A DNA stretch of 64,000 bases, taken from Rapana venosa (Eukaryota; Mollusca; Gastropoda; Neogastropoda; Muricidae). Location of the stretch: assembly GCA_028751875.1 (NCBI GenBank), contig CM054154.1, positions 55,125,085-55,189,084 of the forward strand. The letters run 5' to 3'. The notes beneath the pieces are model-generated. The model saw only the letters and a list, made by a program, of their open reading frames with translations. It did not search any database and was not told the DNA's origin. Position 1 is the first letter of the stretch, and each line of letters opens with the position of its first letter. The position numbers were made by a program, and so were the translations under genes. Below, piece after piece: positions 53,871 through 64,000 of the stretch.

Positions 53871-55879
53871 AAAAAAACCCTCTTACCCTTTTGGTTTTTT
53901 TTGTATTTGCATTGTCCCCCCAAACCGATTTTTTTGAAAAAAAAAACTTTTTTCTTCTTCTTTCTTTTTTTCCCACCTCTTTAAAGTTTTTGGGGTTTCC
54001 CAATTTTTTCTTTTTTAAATTTATTTCAAGTTTAACCCTGAACTGGTATTTTTAAAAGTGTGTTTTCCCCTTTTTTAAAACATTGGAGGATTGTCCCACC
54101 CAGGGGAGAAACTCCCCAAAGGGTTTTAAATTTTAAAAAAAAAAAGAATTTTTTGACCAGTGCTACAGTTCTCATCTCTATTATGGGGAAAATGCCCATA
54201 CATAAAGGGTGTGCAAACACTGTTTTAGCGAACTCGGGACTTTTTTTCGTTTGAGTGGCATTGTTCAGTGATTCCCTGAGTGACATTGTTCATTTAAACT
54301 CCCTGAGTGAAAAATTGTTCAGTAAAGGAAATTTAAACTGTATCAAACCCCCAAGAAAATTAATGGGGTGGCCTTTTTTCGTGACAAATAAGCTGGGGCA
54401 GAAAAATTTTCCCCCCCCCCCCCCCCCCCACCTACTTTTTGGGGTTGAGTGGCTTTTTTTCGGAACAGGTTTTAAACCCTTGACCTTTCCTCATCGGACC
54501 ACCTCATGCTCATCGGGTTTAAACTTCAACCGGAGCGAACTTGTGATTTGGGGTGGACCAAAATCCTCTAGTGGCCCTTAAAGAAACTCTTCCCCAAGAG
54601 GGGCCCTTTATTTTGTGCCAGGGCTTTTAATTGAAGAAAGGGCCCCTTGGGGTGACCTTGTAAGGTTTTCTAAGGGAAATTATCTAAAGTTTTGTTTTTG
54701 GCTGCTCCCATTTTTATAAACATTGAAAAATTTAGATTTCAGTATTCTTCGTCAGTTTGATTTTTTTTATTTTGTTTTCCCCCTTTTCACCCCCAGATTT
54801 TGTTTCTTTTTTTTTTTGGTTTTACTTTTTTCCCTCCTCCCCACCCCTTGTCTTTTCCCCCCTTTTCCCACTTTTTGAGTCCCTCCCCACTACAAATCTA
54901 TTTTCTCTTTTTCCCTTAGGGCCGATGTTCCTTTCTTGTTTTTTTTGTTTTCCTTCACACCCTATCCCTTCCTCAAAAACCAAAAAGAAGATGCTTTCCA
55001 AAACCACAATTTGTGGTCCCCCCAAAGATAGCCCTACGTTTTTCCACCTAAAAAAAAACCCCCCTTTTAAAAAAATCAAAGATATATAAAAAAACTTTCA
55101 CTAAAAAGGCAACCCCCAATTTCCATTTTTTAAGGGCAATCTGACCCGAGACTTTTAGATCACTTATTGGACACTGTTTTTTAATTCCGGGTTTCCAAAC
55201 CCTGCATAAAGTTTAAACCCCAAAACCCCCCAAAAAAAAACAGGAATCCTAATCTATTTTTTGAGTCCATTAATCTTTTGTCTTTCTTCCCTTTTAAAGA
55301 ACTTTTTATGATGTAGAATCCATATGGATTAAAGGTTTTCCCTAAAAAAGGTGCCCAAAACCTATTGAAAAATGGGATCTGCTATAGGAATCCAACAAAA
55401 AAGAAAAACGGGTTTAGAAAAATTTGATTTTCCCATGATGAATAAGCCCTATTAAAAAATAAAGGGGGAAAATAGTCTTTTTAGGGATTTTAAAAATCGA
55501 TTTTAGCAAAAAAAATTTTTTTCCAATGGCCCCAAATTTTAAAAATTCATAAAACCTCCCCCAAACCTAGTTAATTACCCAGGGAGGAGTCACCCCAAAA
55601 ACTAAAGGGCACAATAATTGACCATATCTAGGGACAAACCCTAAAAGCCTTGGGTTGAAACGTTTTTTAAAGTCTTTAACCCCAGTGTTTCTCTTTCCAG
55701 TCTTTTACTAGTGGAAAAAAAAAAAACCGAAAAAAAATTTTTCCCCAAACCCGGGCCCCCACAAAACTAAACATAACGTTTCCTTTTGCTAGATTTGGAG
55801 GTTAATTTTTTTCCTTTTATTTTTTAAGTAAACTCCATTCTTTGGGAAACTTCAGATTCTGGTCCCCAGACTTACCCCC
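53871..55879. other. Noisy spacer with a small minisatellite
   Basis: At 54,252-54,325 a unit of about 28-30 bases recurs: GAGTGGCATTGTTCAGTGAT, GAGTGACATTGTTCATTTAA, GAGTGAAAAATTGTTCAGTA, separated by TCCCT. Otherwise long T, C and A runs and no gene. Confidence 0.5.
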
Positions 55880-56780
55880 ATAGAGTTTTGGGAAATAAAA
55901 AACTTTTACCCCAATTTCCCAACAAACATACCCCCCATTTAAAACCTTTTAGGACAAATTTTCCCCAAACCACCTTGGCTCACAAAGGGAAAACCCAAAA
56001 AAAGGGCATGCTATTTAGAGTTTTTTTTAAAAAAGAACTAAAATATTATGAAGATTTTCCCAAAAAATTTAAAGGGAAATGCCCAAAAACTCACAAAAAC
56101 GGCGAGAAAAAACAGAAAATTTTTTCCCCCAAATTTTTTAAACCCCTCCCCAAAAAAAAAACCCCAAAGCCCCAGGGCGACCCAAAAATTCAAAAAAAAC
56201 AAACCCTTTAAGCTCTTTCCAAAATTCAAATGAAATTTTTAAAGACGTTACGCTGAACATCTTAACAACATTTCTTAATCCCCCTTATTTAAATATTAAA
56301 AATGAAAAATTCAAAGTCCATAAACTAAATTAAATTTTTAAAAAACAATACTTGAAGGAAAACCCAAAACCTCCTTAAAAAACTTAAACATTCCTTTTTA
56401 TGTTTTTTTTTCCAAGGTCTAGGGTTATCAAACAAAACCCCCAAACAATTCAAGAATTCGTGGTCTTGATGGAATTAAACAGAATATTAAAGCTATCTGC
56501 TCCACTTTTACAAACACACTAACATATATTTTTAAACCCTTTTTGTCTTGATAAAAAAACCCATTTCCCCCAATCCCCTTTCAAAACAGTTTAAATTTTT
56601 TTCCCCCATTTTTACAATTTCCGGTGACCCCTTCAGACCCCTTCAAAACTATAGACCAATTTCCCATCAAAATCAAATCCTTTCCAAAACCCTTTTGGAA
56701 AAACTAAACAAATTTTTTAGCCCCTTATTTAGATTCTCCCCAAACCTAAACCCCACCCTAAGCCCGGGGAAATGAGTCTA
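55880..56780 (+). pseudogene. CR1-like LINE fragment, start of RT, noisy
   Basis: Plus-sense traces: RGLDGIKQNIKAICSTFTNT, LTYIFNPFLS, a PF(P)PI block and a PFKTIDQFPI / NYRPISHQNQILSKTLLEKL reading at 56,630-56,720. This is the region before and including RT block 1 of CR1-group elements. It is cut at about 56,780 by a SINE body. 55,880-56,230 may be endonuclease-RT linker but motifs are unclear. Confidence 0.5.
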
Positions 56781-56995
56781 AAAAACCGGGGGCCCCTTGT
56801 GTTCGAACACATGCAGAAAAATTTGTGCACCGTTTAAAATCCTTTTTCCGCTTTTCGGAAAGAGTAGGCCATTGTGTCCCCGGTGGAAACAGATGACAAC
56901 ATTTACCAAACCGCTACAACGGGGCTGGATTGAAAAAAACCCCGGGAGTGCTTTTTCCCTTACCCACGAAAAAAAAGAATAAAAAAATAAAAAAT
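56781..56995 (+). mobile_element. SINE body
   Basis: GGCCCCTTGTGTTCGAACAC, CGCTTTTCGGAAAGAGTAGG, CCATTGTGTCCCCGGTGGAA, ACAGATGACAACATTTACCA, GGGCTGGATTGAAAAAAACC, GAGTGCTTTTTCCCTTAC. Same family as 43,790-44,155 in opposite orientation; no head. Confidence 0.7.
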
Positions 56996-57544
56996 TTCAT
57001 CTGGTTTTAGAAAAAAATTTTTACTCTTTGTCATACTGAAACTTTAGCCCTTTTTTAGCCCAATTTTGGATATCAAACATTAATACAATACATTTTGGGG
57101 AAAACAAATTTGAAAGTTTTTTAAAAAAAGTTTTTATGATCCCAAATTGACCACACCCCTTCTCATAAAAAAACTGACCTGTACCATTTTTCGATCAATT
57201 TTCCTTTTAGAACTCTTGCTTCCTATCTAGAAAAAAAAGGAAAACAGTTTTGTTAAAAGGGTTTCCCAAACAACATCCAAACTAAAAAGCAAACCCAAAT
57301 AGGGGGAGTACCAAAAGGGTTTCCATCCCGGACCTATTCTTTTCTTTTTTTTACAAAAACAACCCCCCCTTCTCCCATCCAAACCCAAATTTTGAATTTT
57401 TGCTGAGGCCCACTGTCTGTTTTTTCCCACCCCCCCCCCCCCTCTTCCCCTTCCCCTTTTTTAAAATTTTTCATTTTTTTGGTAAGTGATTTTAAACCAA
57501 AAGTGAAAACGTTTATTTTTTTTAAAAAAAGAAGGGCATTTATA
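56996..57544. other. Noisy spacer, no recognised gene
   Basis: A/T-rich with stretched homopolymers. No motif seen on either strand. Confidence 0.5.
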
Positions 57545-57802
57545 TTACAAACAATATAATATCATAACAATAATATGAGTTGTTCTGAAACGTTGTAAAA
57601 TCAAATAGTGTTGATAGTGATGGTGTGCTGTTTTGAGAATTATATTCAGTAATTTTTGTTTGTTTTGGTTTTGTTTTGTTTGTTTACAAATAAAAAGCAT
57701 TATCTTTAACACCACCACACACACACACACCACACCCAACACCACACTACACACCACACACACACACACACACACACCCACACAAACACACACACACACA
57801 CA

Positions 57803-57841
<39 letters not shown>

Positions 57842-58083
57842 CCCCCACTCTCTCTCATTTCTGTTACCCCACCCCCCCTCTCTCTCTCTTACTACACGGG
57901 GTAGATGTTCATTTTTGACTTTATTGATGTTTTTCTCTTTATTGTATGGGTATATAGGTATTGGGCTTATTTTATTATCATGACGTTCAATTTGTACGAG
58001 TATAATCAAAAAGAATATTGAGGGTGATGCTGTGCTGTTTGAGAATTATATATTAGAATTATCCCTGAAACACACCACCAACA

Positions 58084-58119
<36 letters not shown>

Positions 58120-58172
58120 CACACACACAACCCACACACACACACAAACATCACCACACACACACTTACACA

Positions 58173-58247
<75 letters not shown>

Positions 58248-58280
58248 TCTCTCTCTCTCTCTAGTTGTAGTTGTGCTTAT
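57545..58280 (-). repeat. Two AB elements with (CA)n and (CT)n arrays, inverted
   Basis: Minus-strand AB copies at about 57,545-57,650 and 57,900-58,075 (plus reads TTATTATCATGACGTTCAAT, TTTGTACGAGTATAATCAAA, TTTGAGAATTATATATTAGA). CA arrays lie at 57,714-57,800 and 58,075-58,247; CT arrays at 57,803-57,845 and 58,249-58,262. Same arrangement as 12.1-13.6 kb in reverse. Confidence 0.78.
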
Positions 58281-58699
58281 CATTCATATTCTGGAATCTT
58301 TTATTTACAGGTGCTTTACTGTATTGTCTCGCCTCGCTTGTTGAGGGTGAAATGGTTGCTCTGTTGTTGTTGTTTTTTGGTCTTTTTTAATTTTTTATCT
58401 CCCCTTTCTCTCGGTAACCAACCACGCCACCTGTAGAATTTTTTTCTTTTTTTTCTCTCGTCAGACTACTGTCAGACTGGTTGAGTTATATACACATTGT
58501 GTGCTACAGAGTGGTAATTGATTTTACTCCTTTCTTCACCCTTCCACCACTATACCCCTATCAAGTATTAACTCCCCCCTCCTATTATTATTATTATTAT
58601 TATTATTATTCATTGTCTCTCTTTTCTTCATTATCTTCACCATTCTTGTACACATTAATACATTCCTCACAAAACTAACTTTAATAGATGTATTCAAGA
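58281..58699. other. Spacer with a short (ATT)n
   Basis: Clean sequence with a TAT/ATT run at 58,583-58,611. No gene. Confidence 0.55.
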
Positions 58700-58882
58700 C
58701 ACAATTCATGGCCCTCCAAGGATGGCTTACGAATTTGCCACCTAAATATAAACCATGCAGTCAATAAAATCGAAGATATAACAGACTCATTCACAACCAA
58801 GGCAAACCATTTCATATACTAGGTCTTTCTGAGTCAAGATTACAGAACACTACCACACTGACATCTCCATTCCAGGATATAA
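58700..58882 (+). pseudogene. CR1-like LINE endonuclease N-terminus
   Basis: Plus-strand frames with frameshifts: NINHAVNKIEDITDSFTTKA, GLSESRLQNTTTLTSPFQDI. These are the first endonuclease blocks (LNINS and ISESRL, carrying the metal-binding Asn and Glu). The fragment is cut by the homopolymer tract that follows and may be the 5' start of the CR1-like element whose RT begins at 60,100. Confidence 0.65.
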
Positions 58883-58890
58883 AACCCCCC

Positions 58891-58922
<32 letters not shown>

Positions 58923-59276
58923 GCGGGGGGGGGGGGGAAAAAAAGGGGGGGTTTTGCCCCCAAAAAAAAAAAAAAAAAAAAAAAAAACCCCCCCCCCCAA
59001 AAAAACCCCCCCAAAAAAAAAAAAAACCCCCCCCCCAAAAAAAAAAAACCCCCCCCCCAAATTTTTTTTTTTGGGGGGGGGGGGGTTTTTTTTTTTTTAA
59101 AGGGGGGGGGTTTGTGGGGGGGGGGGGGGGGGAAAGGGCCCGGGGGGGTTTTTTGGGCTTTTTTTTTTTTTTTTCCCCCGGGGGTGAATTTTTTTTTTTT
59201 TTAAAAGGCAGGGGGGGGGCCCCGGGGGGGGGGGGGTTTTTTTTCTCCCCCCCCCCCAAAAAAACCCCCCAAAAAA

Positions 59277-59309
<33 letters not shown>

Positions 59310-59700
59310 GGTTTTAAAAAAATTTTTTAAAAGTTTCCCCTTTGGGGGGGGTTTGAAAATTTTTGCGAAAAAAGGGGGGTTCCCAAAAAGGTTTTTAAAT
59401 TTTCTTTTTTGGCGTTGTTTTTGCCTTTTCCGGAAAATTTTTGGGGGGGGGGTTTGGGGGGGGGAAAGGAAAAAAGGGGAAATTTAAAGCCCCTTTGGGG
59501 GGGGGGGGCCCTGGGGTGGGGGGGGGGGGGGGGTTTTTGGGGGGGGGGGGGGGGGGGGGGGTGGTTTTTGGGGGGGGGGGGGCATTTGGGGGGGGGGGGT
59601 TTTTTGGCGTTTTTTGCGGGGGGGGGGGGGGGGTTTTCCCCAAAAAAAACCCCCAAAGGAAAATTTTCCCCGGGGGGGGGGGTTAAAAAAATTCTCCCAA
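58883..59700. other. Homopolymer-block tract, probable consensus artefact
   Basis: About 800 bases made almost only of runs of C, T, G and A, often 8-30 bases long. It lies inside what should be the endonuclease-RT part of a LINE. Such block composition is not a known repeat class and looks like failed consensus. Confidence 0.8.
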
Positions 59701-59702
59701 AG

Positions 59703-59780
59703 AAAGGTATTCATCAAACTCTAATCCATTATATTTTCTGAGGTCTACATTATGATCACCTAAAAAATCAAGTACGCGGG
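59703..59780 (-). pseudogene. LINE endonuclease scrap
   Basis: The minus strand reads LDFLGDHNVDLRKYNGLEFD, like the GDFNVDL endonuclease block of CR1/L2 elements, in the opposite sense to the flanking CR1-like pieces. Confidence 0.45.
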
Positions 59781-59784
59781 GCCC

Positions 59785-60090
59785 TTTGATGGAAAAAAAA
59801 GGAAAGGTAAGGAGCCCCATAATAAAAGGTCGAGGGGAGCGAGGTGTCAGGACCCCTTTTTAGGGGCCCATAGTGGGGGCGGCCCCCATCTCCTCCCCCT
59901 CGCTGCTTTCCTTCCTGACACTAAAGAGGGCAGGTCCCTTTTTTACAGCGGGGGAAACTGGGGGAAATGTCTGAACCAAGGCGCGCAAACGGCCCCCATC
60001 CAACTGGTAACCACGCGGAAAATGCTTAAATTGGTGGGGGAAAAGCGAGTGCTCCCGACCACGGCTATCCCCCCCCGGATGGAATAGTGG
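59785..60090 (-). mobile_element. Possible SINE with tRNA-like head
   Basis: The minus strand starts GGGGGGATAGCCGTGGTCGG, GAGCACTCGCTTTTCCCC (A-box-like) and continues with GTGTCAGGAAGGAAAGCAGC and GGTCCTGACACCTCGCTCCC. The B box is not clear. The sequence is noisy. Confidence 0.4.
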
Positions 60091-60099
60091 CAGATATAA

Positions 60100-61338
60100 A
60101 AACTCTCAGCTCTTTATTACGACCTTTAAATATTTAACCTTTGTCTCTAGGAACTTTTTCCCCCAAACGCTTAAAAAAATGAAAGGTGATTCCGATCCAA
60201 AAGGGTCTGGAGACATTTCGACCCCAAAAATTATAGGCCAATCTTTTTTTATCTTAACCTTTCAAACCTTGGGAAAAAACATATAAATAAAACGCCATCA
60301 TTAGATTTTCCAATTTTCCCCCAAACAGTCTGGATTAAAAAAAAACCTGTGCCATCGGCTTTAATAGTTTGTAGACAATTTGGGCTTTTTCAACTTTAAA
60401 TGCAAAAATTTTGTGGAGTTTTATTTGTAGATTTAAAAAAAAGCATTTGATACAATTGACGAAGACTTCTCATTAAAAAGCTAGACTTTTAAAATCTCTT
60501 ACAATATCTTGAACTTTTTGCTTCTTATCTTCAAAAGGGAAAACAAGTGTTTCAATGCTACGCACATCCCAAAAACCCCATTTTTTTGGGAGTCCCACGG
60601 GACCCATTTAGGCCAATTCCTTTTCTTTACAAAAATGCCCTTCCTCCATATCAAATAAAATGCAAATTTTTTCGGACACAACCATACTAAAGCCATACTG
60701 CATTAACTTCTTGAAAAGACATTGCAAAATAGCCTGTGTCTTGTCAAATGGAGAATAAACACATGTCTAACACCCCCCCAAAAAAAAATGCATGCTTACC
60801 TACCAGACAAAAGCGCAAAAACTATCTCAAAAATTTTCCCAACCATATTGAAAAAGGAGAAAATAAAACCCCAAAAAAGTCCTCCCACAAAGTTCTAGGA
60901 GTAACAATTTTTGAAAAATTCAGCTGGTCCCTCACATTTCATCTGTGCAAATACATGTCTCAAAGGTATACAACTGCTAAAATAAAAACATTTTCTTAAT
61001 TTCATTCAAAAAAAACTATTTTTTCAAGTTTTTATACAACTCTAGTTAGCTTAAACCCTGTGGGATTCTGCTAGTCCCAAACACTTAAAACCATTATTAA
61101 GTCTTTTAAAAAAGTGTTTTAAAAATGGTTCTTTGAAGAAGACTCCCTTTTAGAAGTGGATTATACTCAGTTAAATATTCTTCCCCCCACCAAAGACTAA
61201 GATTTAACAAAGGCTTGTGTTTAAGAAAAAGACGGAACTTTTCCCTATTTTTAAAGACAAGTTCCCCCAAAGAATCATTCCGAAATTTCTGAAAACATGT
61301 GTCCAATCCCCCGAATAATTTTTTTAATCTAGACTTCC
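60100..61338 (+). pseudogene. CR1-like LINE ORF2 reverse transcriptase, right-arm copy
   Basis: Plus-strand blocks through frequent frameshifts: KNYRPIFFYLNLSN (RT block 1), CGVLFVDLKKSI (palm, about 60,410-60,445), ASYLQKGKQVFQCY, GVPRDPFRPIPFLYKN (normally GVPQGSILGPILF), and a degenerate FADD region near 60,665. The thumb KVLGVTIFEKFSW ... HLCKYMSQR at about 60,885-60,970 is the same sequence as 18,420-18,490 in reverse. Its C-terminal end (CPIPRI block) stops at the same nested RTE-like insertion. Only this copy retains the palm. Confidence 0.75.
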
Positions 61339-62497
61339 CATCAGAGAAAAAGGGAGATTCAACCGGTCGAAAGCACTGTCGAAAGATCTTCAACATCAGA
61401 ATGCTCTAGAGAAGCTCTCCAACATCAGTCAGCTTAAACAACTTCTTGATTCAAGAGGCCCCTTTGACGAGTGTGGCAAGAAGCTCTGTGGCAAGCATGA
61501 GAGACTATAGTTCGACGGGACCCGATTCAAATCATCCGGGGCTGTATGCAGCTCCACGTCAGTCCCCTGGGGGGAGAATGGGGGGGGTTTCCGGACTTCG
61601 TTGGAGTTCGACAAGGCTGCCCGCTATCCCCCGTTCTTTTCAACGTGTTCCCCGGGGGAACATCATGAGGGGGCCCCCCCTTGGGGTCAAAACCCCAATC
61701 CCAAAAGGAGGAAGGCCCTCGCAATCTTTGATTCGAGACGAATTGATCTCATGGGCCCCAGTGAAAAAGAAATCAGGATCTCCCCCGCTGGAAAAAATCG
61801 CCAATGCCCACGGTTTGGGATCGCACGGAAAAGAGAAGTCCCGTGAACAGTCCAAACCCCACCACTCCCACCCGCATCAAAGATGAGTGGCGAGCATAGG
61901 GAGGTGGAAAAATTTCAAGTCTTGGAGAGTCATCAAAAAGAAGGGCCCGGGACAAAGAGGGGAAGATCAGACTTGCTGTGGCACTCTTTTCCATGATAAT
62001 GGCGAAAGTGTGGGAAACCACAAAAAATCAAACCCACACTAAAGGCCGACTAAAGGCATCCCACACCCTTTCCCTTTTCAGGTGAAGATGGACACTTACT
62101 GCCCATTTAGAACGTCGCTTTTAAACCTTTGGATGAAGTGCCCCCAGGGGATCCTTGAACATCACCTACAGAGACCGCAAAACAATGATACGTCTGGAGC
62201 GTCGAGGCACTGGCTGGAAACAAGAACCATTTCTAGTCCCGTCAAAAGGGGAAACTGAAGGGTTTGGCCACCAACAAGGCTAAAGCCCTGTCAAGACGTC
62301 CCGCAGGGAATGGTGGAAGGAGCAAGGAGGCAGGGACGACCACGCAAAAGCTGGATATCCAACATCAAGGAGTGGACCGGCCTCACTGTACCAAGCCTCC
62401 TGAAAACAGCCCAGGACAGAACCATTTGGCGGTCCACTTGCAGCGTCCGTGCGGGTACCCCAACGGTTGTCCCGACCAAGGGATGAGTGAGTGAGTG
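61339..62497 (+). pseudogene. RTE-like LINE, nested, right-arm copy
   Basis: Noisy copy of 16,794-18,023 on plus: TGTCGAAAGATCTTCAACAT at the start, GVSGLRWSSTRLPAIPRSF and PPIPRSFQRVPRE type readings of the GVRQGCPLSPVLF block, and a DELISWAP trace of the ADDIDLMG block. Then GRPRKSWISNIKEWTGLT-type sequence at about 62,335-62,400, and a (GAGT)n end at 62,482-62,497 followed by AGCTTACTT. Frameshifts are far more frequent than in the left arm, mostly at homopolymers. Confidence 0.8.
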
Positions 62498-62506
62498 AGC
62501 TTACTT

Positions 62507-62620
62507 TACTCAGGCCCTGTGCTGTGGAACTCCCTTCCTGACTCATTTAGACAACACCAATCATTAACAATCTTCAAAAGTCATTTTTTCATCCACTTGA
62601 TGCATCAAAAATAAAAATCC
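62507..62620 (+). pseudogene. CR1-like LINE, extreme C-terminus, right arm
   Basis: Plus-strand frame SGPVLWNSLPDSFRQ, then SLTIFKSHFFIHLMH and a stop. It is the standard CR1-group C-terminal end, resuming after the RTE-like insertion. Confidence 0.8.
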
Positions 62621-62973
62621 ACAATTGATCTGTTGGAAACAAAGTAAATATATCCTCCCTTGCATTTTTACCAAATTATCCCCTCTCTCTCTCCCCATTC
62701 CCCCTCCTCTCTCTCTCTCTGTTTAAGTGTGAGTGTTTTACTTGTATATTTGCTATTGTGTTATTTAAAAATGACTTCTAAAATGAATTTTCCACTATCC
62801 TACTTTTATAATGACTCTAGGACGATCTTAACATGTAAATGTTAAATCACAGTGAGTTCTAATGGTGATAGTGTTGATGAATTGAAAACTATATTCATTA
62901 TCATATGGATTTAAAAAGCACTATCCCCTCTCTCTCTTTTCACTCTCTTCTCTCTTTTCTCTCTCTCTCTTCT

Positions 62974-63026
<53 letters not shown>

Positions 63027-63230
63027 CTCGCCCTTCCTTTTATTATTTGCTTATATATTTAATCGTCGTATTTACAATTAGTATTTCCCCTTGAATGCTT
63101 TATTCAGATTTTAATATTTCAGTTTCTTCCCTATATTGACTGCATTTGAAATTTAGTGAAAGTTTTATTTTTGATATCTTGTTTTGAGCGTACCAGTTTG
63201 CATAGCTAATTCCAAAAAGCAGATGTCCTT
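62621..63230. repeat. LINE 3' UTR and (CT)n tracts
   Basis: CT-rich stretches at 62,682-62,722 and 62,927-63,031, with clean sequence between. Reverse complement of 16,080-16,690. Confidence 0.8.
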
Positions 63231-63285
63231 CCTATGGACTATACATGATATTCATAAAGATTTTTATGTTGACATTGTGCATGGT

Positions 63286-63380
63286 GTGAGTGCGTGCGCG
63301 CGCGCACGCGCGGTGTGGGTATGTGTGTGTGTGTGTGCGCGCGTGCGCGCGTGTGTGTGTATGTGTGTGTGTACGTGTGC
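63286..63380. repeat. GC/GT alternating purine-pyrimidine tract
   Basis: GCGTGCGCGCGCGCACGCGC followed by GT and GCGC repeats. Counterpart of 15,965-16,035. A potential Z-DNA former. Confidence 0.85.
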
Positions 63381-63429
63381 ATGGGGATGCAAATTGCTTC
63401 TACAATATTCGTTTCATGTAGTTTACTAT

Positions 63430-63925
63430 TGCTGTTGCCCCCCAATAAAAGCACAAAGAACTTTTGCCGTTTCTTTCTGTTAGCCAAATGAAACTATTTA
63501 CGTGGTTTGTTTTCCTTTATTTTATAGTGGTTTTGCTTTGTTTGGTTCTGTTTTGGTTTTGGGTTTTGGGGGTTGTTGTTGCTTTTTTGAGGGGGACTAT
63601 TTGGTTTTTCCCTCTCCCCTTGTTTGTTGCCGTTTTTGTTTTGCTCTTGGTTCTTGCTATTTCTTCGGTTGTTTCTGTGTTTTTGCTCTGCTTTCTTTCT
63701 TATTGTTGCTACTTTTTTTTTGTTTTTTGTTTTCTCTCTCTCTTTCGGTGTTTTTTGTGGGGATTTTTGTGTAGATATTTCCCGTAAGCTGTGTAAGTGT
63801 ATTGCTATGGGCTTTATTTTATTTTAATATCATATATATCTTAAGGGTGGGGACTGGATGTAAAAAAGCACATGGGTGCTTGTTCATTATCCTCGAAATG
63901 AAAGAATTTGTCATTGTCATTGTCT
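63430..63925 (-). repeat. Composite repeat unit type II, clean copy in right arm
   Basis: Reverse of 15,423-15,900 without stretched homopolymers. It ends in the leader (GGGGACTGGATGTAAAAAAG, CACATGGGTGCTTGTTCATT, ATCCTCGAAATGAAAGAATT) and three TTGTCA hexamers. It is the best reference copy of this unit. Confidence 0.85.
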
Positions 63926-63949
63926 CTCTCTCTCTCTCTCCTCTCTTCT

Positions 63950-64000
<51 letters not shown>
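63926..64000. repeat. (CT)n microsatellite to window edge
   Basis: CT repeat with a few TCTTCT interruptions. Partner of the GA tract at 15,343-15,422. Confidence 0.95.

Larger units (their letters stand above)
60715..64000 (-). repeat. Right arm of a large inverted duplication
   Basis: Reverse complement of 15,343-18,664, matched block by block (anchors are given at the left arm). It includes the CR1-like thumb, the nested RTE-like element, the CR1 C-terminus, CT tracts, the GC-alternating tract and a type II unit. It runs off the window edge in a CT array. Confidence 0.85.

Overview
The window looks like eukaryotic, repeat-dominated intergenic DNA from an invertebrate. It is most likely a mollusc, probably a gastropod. 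The evidence is indirect: several non-LTR retrotransposon (LINE) families, tRNA-derived SINEs of a type I recall from molluscan genomes, and long GT, GA and GATA microsatellites. I found no convincing single-copy host gene, no rRNA or functional tRNA gene, no CRISPR array and no bacterial signature. There is a 500-N assembly gap at 18,684-19,183.

Layout. 1-1,470: 3' part of an L2-clade LINE. 2.0-4.1 kb: SINE copy, GATA arrays and a minus-strand coding-like unit that ends in an AATAAA and a (TTGTCA)n tail. 5.4-6.1 kb and 9.7-16.4 kb: iterations of two composite repeat units (called type I and type II here) that share a roughly 70-bp leader identical to a SINE tail, mixed with a third conserved element (called AB) that flanks microsatellites. 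6.85-9.5 kb: minus-strand CR1/L2-type LINE remnant. 16.7-18.66 kb: minus-strand CR1-like LINE carrying a nested 5'-truncated RTE-like element with a 9-bp target-site duplication. 19.65-25.5 kb: two head-to-tail plus-strand LINEs, the first with AP-endonuclease, RT and a C-terminal C2H2 finger. 26.6-29.7 kb: three more LINE fragments. 30.8-33 kb: CR1-like LINE in poor sequence. 38.3-43.75 kb: the best-preserved large element, a minus-strand LINE with an esterase-type ORF1, endonuclease and RT, interrupted by a 1,169-bp solo LTR with 5-bp duplications. 43.8-44.15 kb: fullest copy of the SINE. 44.5-45.84 kb: a LINE copy with a 5' inversion (twin-priming signature) and a nested L2 tail. 48.2-51.3 kb: another copy of the esterase/RNase H LINE family, with a second SINE type inserted in its RNase H region. 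53-60 kb: poor sequence with SINE and LINE scraps and an 800-bp run of pure homopolymer blocks. 60.1-64 kb: an inverted copy of 15.3-18.66 kb, including the same nested RTE insertion.

The genes that can be recognised all belong to self-copying retroelements. Apurinic endonuclease nicks the target, reverse transcriptase copies the RNA from its 3' tail, and the SINEs presumably borrow this machinery in trans. Every element is broken by stops, frameshifts, truncations or nested insertions.

Much of 8.6-11, 13.8-16.7, 29.7-38.7, 51.7-57.5 and 58.9-62.3 kb shows stretched homopolymers. Comparing the two inverted arms shows that each is clean where the other is noisy, so much of this noise is probably consensus error rather than mutation. 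Small-scale frameshifts there should not be over-read.
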